A stretch of 9,744 nt of DNA from the NCBI GenBank assembly GCA_964432875.1, contig CAYSPJ010000161.1, positions 1-9,744 on the forward strand, in the 5' to 3' direction. Under the pieces are notes generated by a model, which saw only the letters and a list, made by a program, of their open reading frames with translations, made no database searches and was not told the origin of the DNA. Shown in pieces: positions 6,689-9,744 of this stretch. A program made the position numbers and the translations under genes. Position 1 is the first letter of the stretch. Each line of letters starts with the position of its first letter. The stretch comes from JACJYE01 sp964432875. Lineage in GTDB: Bacteria; Bacteroidota; Bacteroidia; Chitinophagales; Saprospiraceae.

Positions 6689-6796
6689 ATGAATGGGCTT
6701 GGCGCGGTGATCTCCATCGCAGCAAGCCTAATATCAGGCATTGGGCACCATTTGATGCCCGCCTGGTTTAACGAACCGTGTAATAGCCAAAAATGA
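6689..6796 (+). CDS. Possible 35-residue microprotein between two PLP enzymes
   Basis: A short ORF begins one base after the stop of the upstream PLP enzyme and ends in a TGA (6794-6796) that overlaps the next ATG (6793-6795) as ATGA. It is preceded by GGGGAG at 6673-6678, about 10 bases before the ATG, one of the better Shine-Dalgarno-like sequences in the window. The peptide starts MNGLGAVISIAASLISGIG, then HHLMPAWF and a polar end CNSQK. Residues 3-20 are hydrophobic and could form a membrane or amphipathic helix, and there is one cysteine. The exact stop-start packing on both sides favours translation, but 105 bases of open frame can occur by chance, and an RNA hairpin at 6735-6765 offers another reason for the spacing. 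I recognise no family. Confidence 0.35.
   Translation: MNGLGAVISIAASLISGIGHHLMPAWFNEPCNSQK
6735..6765 (+). promoter_or_regulatory. RNA hairpin upstream of the cysteine desulfurase gene
   Basis: CAGGC (6735-6739) pairs with GCCTG (6761-6765), and GGGCA (6743-6747) with TGCCC (6756-6760). This gives a ten-pair stem with a 3-base bulge and an 8-base loop, ending 27 bases before the ATG at 6793. An alternative shorter stem, GCCT/AGGC (6726-6729, 6736-6739), competes with its left arm. No T-run follows, so it is not a simple terminator; mRNA processing or translation control is possible. It lies inside the putative 35-residue ORF. Confidence 0.35.
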
Positions 6797-7941
6797 AAAG
6801 GATCTATTTCGACAACGCCGCTACCACGCCTATCTTGCCCGAAGTGATCGAGGTGATGGCGCAAGCCATGCGTGAAAATTTCGGCAACCCCTCTTCCATC
6901 TATGCCGAGGGCCGTACCGCCCGCGCCGCCATCGAGCAGGCGCGCAAGCAGGTGGCCCAATGCTTGGGGGCTTCTATCGGCGAGGTGTTCTTCACCAGCG
7001 GCGGCACCGAATCCAACAACATGGCGCTCAAATGCGCAGTGCGCGATTTGGGGGTGCAGCGCATCATTTCTTCGCCCATCGAGCATCATTGCGTGCTACA
7101 TTCGCTGGATAACCTCCGGCGGCTCGGGCAGGTAGAGGTGGCCATGTTGCGCCTCGGCCCCGCTGGGCAGCCCGATATGGCACATCTGGCAGAATTGCTG
7201 CAAACCAGCAAGGCCAAGACCCTGGTCTCCCTCATGCATGCCAACAACGAGATCGGCACCATGATCGACCTGCAGGCAGTCGGGGAGCTGTGCCATGAGC
7301 ATGGCGCGCTCTTCCATTCTGATACGGTGCAGACCATGGGCTATTACCCCATCGATGTGTCGAAAACGCCCATCAACTTCCTGTCTGGTTCGGCGCACAA
7401 GTTTCACGGCCCTAAAGGGGTGGGTTTCATTTACATCAACAGCAGCAACATCATCAAGCCCTTCGTGGATGGCGGCTCGCAAGAGCGCAACATGCGCGGC
7501 GGCACGGAAAACATCTACGGCATCCTGGGGCTGGCCAAGGCGCTAAGCCAGGCATACCGCGAATTGGAGGCCCGCCGCACCCAGATTAAGGCCGTGCGCG
7601 ACTATATGCGCCAACAGCTGGATGCAAATTTTAATAACCTCCACTACAACGGCGACCCCGACAAGGGGCATTACAAGCTGCTCAGCATCGCTTTCCCCCC
7701 TTCCCCGCGGGCCGATCTGTTGCTGCTCAACCTGGATATTGCCGGCATCAGCGCCTCGGGCGGCAGCGCCTGCAGCTCTGGCGCCGACGCGGGCTCTCAC
7801 GTCATCGCCGCTCTAAGCGGAGACGATACCCGCAAGACTATCCGCTTTTCTTTCTCTCACCACAATACGCTGGAGGAGGTGGATGTGGTAATTGGAAAAC
7901 TGCGGGAGGCTATCGGAGAGATTGCTACCTTTGCCCCATGA
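6793..7941 (+). CDS. Cysteine desulfurase, IscS/NifS type (group I)
   Basis: This PLP enzyme takes sulfur from L-cysteine, leaving alanine and an enzyme persulfide for Fe-S clusters, tRNA thiolation or other thio-cofactors. It has 382 residues, a normal length for short IscS/NifS/YrvO-type enzymes. Signatures in order: YFDNAATTP (residues 5-13), FTSGGTESNN (67-76), IEHHCVL (96-102, His98/99), MHANNEIGT (148-156), HSDTVQ with Asp177 and Gln180, the Schiff-base Lys203 in SGSAHKFHGPKG, RGGTEN (235-240), and the catalytic Cys327 in the group I loop GGSACSSGA. All key residues are present. The ATG overlaps the stop of the small upstream ORF, and the TGA overlaps the rlmH ATG (ATGA). No IscU, IscR or Suf scaffold gene is in the window, so the sulfur acceptor cannot be read from context. 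A tRNA-thiolation role (MnmA partner) is a reasonable alternative to Fe-S assembly. Confidence 0.93.
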   Translation: MKRIYFDNAATTPILPEVIEVMAQAMRENFGNPSSIYAEGRTARAAIEQARKQVAQCLGASIGEVFFTSGGTESNNMALKCAVRDLGVQRIISSPIEHHCVLHSLDNLRRLGQVEVAMLRLGPAGQPDMAHLAELLQTSKAKTLVSLMHANNEIGTMIDLQAVGELCHEHGALFHSDTVQTMGYYPIDVSKTPINFLSGSAHKFHGPKGVGFIYINSSNIIKPFVDGGSQERNMRGGTENIYGILGLAKALSQAYRELEARRTQIKAVRDYMRQQLDANFNNLHYNGDPDKGHYKLLSIAFPPSPRADLLLLNLDIAGISASGGSACSSGADAGSHVIAALSGDDTRKTIRFSFSHHNTLEEVDVVIGKLREAIGEIATFAP

Positions 7942-8411
7942 AAATCGAACTGTGGGCCATCGGCAAGACCAGCGAGCGCTATCTGGAAGAGGGCATGGCC
8001 ATCTATCAGAAGCGGCTGGAGCATTACCTGAAATTTGAGTTTTCTATCATCCCCGATATCAAGAATGCCGGGAAGCTGGGGCCCGAACGGCTCAAAACCC
8101 AGGAGGCTCAGGCCGTACAGCAGCGCCTGCGCCCCAGCGATTTTCTGGTCTTGCTGGATGAAAATGGCAAACAGTATAGCTCTGAAGGCTTCGCGGAGTT
8201 TATGAACCACAAACTGCAGCTCAGCTACAAGCGCCTGGTTTTCCTCATCGGAGGGGCTTATGGCTTTGCGCCGGAGTTGCGGCAGCAAGCCGGGCAGGCG
8301 CTCTCCTTGTCGCGTATGACTTTTTCCCATCAGATGGCGCGGCTGTTTTTTCTGGAACAGCTCTATCGCGCCATGGCTATATTGAATAACGAACCTTACC
8401 ACAACCCTTGA
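7938..8411 (+). CDS. rlmH: 23S rRNA (pseudouridine1915-N3)-methyltransferase RlmH
   Basis: RlmH is a SPOUT-class enzyme that methylates N3 of pseudouridine 1915 in helix 69 of 23S rRNA, acting late on the assembled 70S ribosome with S-adenosylmethionine. The product has 157 residues, matching the family (about 155-160). It begins MKIELWAIGKT and shows the LLDENGK segment (72-78), the SAM-binding knot loop LIGGAYGF (103-110), and the conserved C-terminal knot LSLSRMTFSHQMARLFFLEQ (20 residues from 122) followed by LYRA and ending ILNNEPYHNP. The family C-terminus usually ends near PYH plus a basic residue; here it is PYHNP, a small variation. The start ATG overlaps the upstream desulfurase stop by four bases. 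Rhomboid follows 5 bases downstream, so it is mid-operon. Confidence 0.96.
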   Translation: MKIELWAIGKTSERYLEEGMAIYQKRLEHYLKFEFSIIPDIKNAGKLGPERLKTQEAQAVQQRLRPSDFLVLLDENGKQYSSEGFAEFMNHKLQLSYKRLVFLIGGAYGFAPELRQQAGQALSLSRMTFSHQMARLFFLEQLYRAMAILNNEPYHNP

Positions 8412-8416
8412 TTGCT

Positions 8417-9058
8417 ATGCTCAGTATCACCCTTATCCTGGTCGCTATGACTGCCCTGGTTTCCTATCAGGCCTTCAACAATCCGTCCATGCAGCGCAAG
8501 CTGCTCTTCCACCCCGCCTCGGTGCGGGAGTTTGGTGAATGGTACCGCTTTTTAAGCAGTGGTTTTGTCCATGCCAATTGGGGGCATTTGCTCATCAATA
8601 TGTTTGTGCTCTATCAATTTGGCGAGGTTTTGGAATATCTCTTCTCCGAGCGGCTCTTCGAGCCCATGGCCGGCCGCCTGATTTTTCTGTTTTTCTACCT
8701 TAGCGCAATCGTCGTAGCAGACGTGCCTACCTTTTTCAAACACCGCGACAACCATGCCTACGCTTCCCTGGGGGCCTCGGGCGCTACTTCTGCTATGGTG
8801 ACGGCCTACGTCCTGTTTCAGCCTTGGGGCTGGTTTATCTTCCCGCCTCTGCCTGGCATCCTCTTTGCGGTAGCCTACCTCTGGTACTCTTCCTACATGG
8901 CCAAGCGCGGCGGCGACAATATCGCCCATGATGCCCACTTGTGGGGGGCGGTTTATGGCCTGGTTTTTATGTTGGGGCTAGCGGCCTTATACAAGCCGAG
9001 CCTCTTGCAGTTCTTCATCGCCCAGTTGATGCAAGGGCCCAGTATGCCCAGCTTTTAA
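8417..9058 (+). CDS. Rhomboid family intramembrane serine protease
   Basis: This is a six-helix inner-membrane protease that cuts substrate proteins within or near their transmembrane segments. From the ATG at 8417 it has 213 residues; a TTG nine bases earlier overlaps the rlmH stop and is the less likely start. The L1-loop motif is present (W42, R44 in EWYRFLSSGF), then H52, H57 and N61 in HANWGHLLIN (the oxyanion/HxxxN motif), the catalytic Ser121 in LGASGA at the head of helix 4, and the catalytic His174 in AHLWGAVYG in helix 6. Hydrophobic segments lie at about 2-20, 56-76, 87-107, 117-136, 139-160 and 173-195. The dyad is intact, so it should be active. Substrate is unknown. It is 5 bases after rlmH and 21 bases before the DUF218 gene, in one operon. 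Confidence 0.94.
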   Translation: MLSITLILVAMTALVSYQAFNNPSMQRKLLFHPASVREFGEWYRFLSSGFVHANWGHLLINMFVLYQFGEVLEYLFSERLFEPMAGRLIFLFFYLSAIVVADVPTFFKHRDNHAYASLGASGATSAMVTAYVLFQPWGWFIFPPLPGILFAVAYLWYSSYMAKRGGDNIAHDAHLWGAVYGLVFMLGLAALYKPSLLQFFIAQLMQGPSMPSF

Positions 9059-9079
9059 ATACCCATACCCTCACAAGCT

Positions 9080-9744
9080 ATGTTCTTCATCCTTTCCAAG
9101 CTGCTGGCTTTCTTGCTCAAGCCCTTGATTTGGATCGCGCTGTTGTTGGTTTATGCCTGGCTGGGCCGGCGCGCAGCCTGGAAAAAGCGGGCGCTGCTGG
9201 CCGCGCTGAGCCTGTTGCTGCTTTTATCCAACCAAGCCTTGTTCAACCTGGCCGTGCGCGCCTGGGAGCCAGATCTGCTTACGGCAGATCAAATCACGGC
9301 GCCTTATGATATCGGCATCCTCCTGGGGGGGTTTTCCAACCCTTTTGTCGAGCCCGCGCACGACCGCTTCAACCTCAACGACCGCGCCAACCGCTTTGTC
9401 AATGTGCTGGAGCTATACCACCGCGGCAAAATCAAAAAAATCCTGGTCAGCGGAGGAGACGGGCGCTTGCTGGGCCAGGCACCCCTGGAAGCCGTCGAGG
9501 CCCGGGATTTCCTGCTGGGCCTGGGCATCCCCGATAGCGCTATCATCATGGAATCAAAGAGCCGCAACACTTATGAGAATGCGCGATATACCCAGGCGAT
9601 ACTGGAGGGGCGCTACCCCGGGGCACGCTGCCTGTTGCTCACCTCTGCCTGGCACTTCCGCCGCGCGCAAGGCTGTTTCAATAAGTTGGGCATCGCTACA
9701 GAGCCTTTCCCCGTCGATTACCTCAGCGAGCGTTGGCGCTTGAC
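9080..9744 (+). CDS. DUF218 (YdcF/SanA/ElyC-like) membrane protein, 3' end cut
   Basis: An open frame from the ATG at 9080 runs without a stop to the window edge, giving 221 residues of an incomplete protein. There are two N-terminal hydrophobic segments (about 4-27 and 37-57) with RRAAWKKR between them, then a soluble DUF218 domain. Domain signatures: YDIGILLGG (76-84), KILVSGGDGR (120-129), a Gly-rich LLGLGIPDSAIIMES segment, the hallmark SRNTYENA (161-168), and LLLTSAWHFRRA (185-196). Full-length ElyC of E. coli is about 260 residues, so some 40 residues are probably missing. ElyC is linked to peptidoglycan assembly and lipid-carrier recycling, and SanA to envelope barrier function; which of these this gene resembles is undecided. 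It starts 21 bases after the rhomboid stop and looks co-transcribed. Competing open frames at 8941-9309 and 9306-9743 in other phases are shadows. Confidence 0.88.
   Translation, partial: MFFILSKLLAFLLKPLIWIALLLVYAWLGRRAAWKKRALLAALSLLLLLSNQALFNLAVRAWEPDLLTADQITAPYDIGILLGGFSNPFVEPAHDRFNLNDRANRFVNVLELYHRGKIKKILVSGGDGRLLGQAPLEAVEARDFLLGLGIPDSAIIMESKSRNTYENARYTQAILEGRYPGARCLLLTSAWHFRRAQGCFNKLGIATEPFPVDYLSERWRL

Noticed and set aside
8408..8416. TTG start for the rhomboid gene
   Set aside because: It adds only three residues (MIA) to a protein that has an ATG at 8417; the ATG is the simpler choice, though coupling through the rlmH stop cannot be excluded.

Overview
The window looks like chromosomal DNA of a fairly GC-rich member of the Bacteroidota. 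The evidence is a GH97 alpha-glucosidase lipoprotein, a DUF6089-like outer-membrane barrel, a TAnnTTTG-type -7 promoter element, and starts with little or no Shine-Dalgarno sequence. A placement near Saprospiria is only a guess from gene style and base composition. No phage, plasmid or transposon gene was seen.

Left part (1-2954). The window opens inside a CRISPR array: five identical 37-base repeats and four spacers of 35-36 bases. It is read left to right if the repeat end GGATTGAAAC is the crRNA handle side, so the leader and any cas genes would lie left of the window. A strong hairpin (366-401) separates the array from a convergent minus-strand gene (409-2523) for a lipid-anchored SusB-type GH97 glycosidase. 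A 431-base divergent intergenic region follows, with an AT-rich perfect inverted repeat.

Middle (2955-3727). A single plus-strand gene encodes a small secreted beta-barrel protein and ends in a textbook rho-independent terminator (3652-3694). Directly after it is a good Bacteroidota promoter (TTCG, 20 bases, TATTTTTG).

Right part (3749 to the window end). This promoter appears to drive a long, tightly packed plus-strand operon: a GlmM-type phosphohexomutase (TTG start), a large class V PLP enzyme of the cysteine desulfurase/selenocysteine lyase type, a possible 35-residue microprotein, an IscS/NifS-type cysteine desulfurase, rlmH (23S rRNA pseudouridine methyltransferase), a rhomboid protease, and the start of a DUF218 (YdcF/SanA/ElyC-like) membrane protein that runs off the right edge. 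Most junctions are overlaps or gaps of 21 bases or less. The operon joins amino-sugar/cell-wall precursor supply, sulfur mobilisation, ribosome maturation and membrane/envelope functions. That is a housekeeping mix rather than a defence island.

The points most worth a second look are the small ORF (or RNA hairpin) between the two PLP enzymes, the tandem pairing of two different desulfurase-like enzymes, and the CRISPR array whose cas type cannot be seen here. I did not find a convincing wholly new system.
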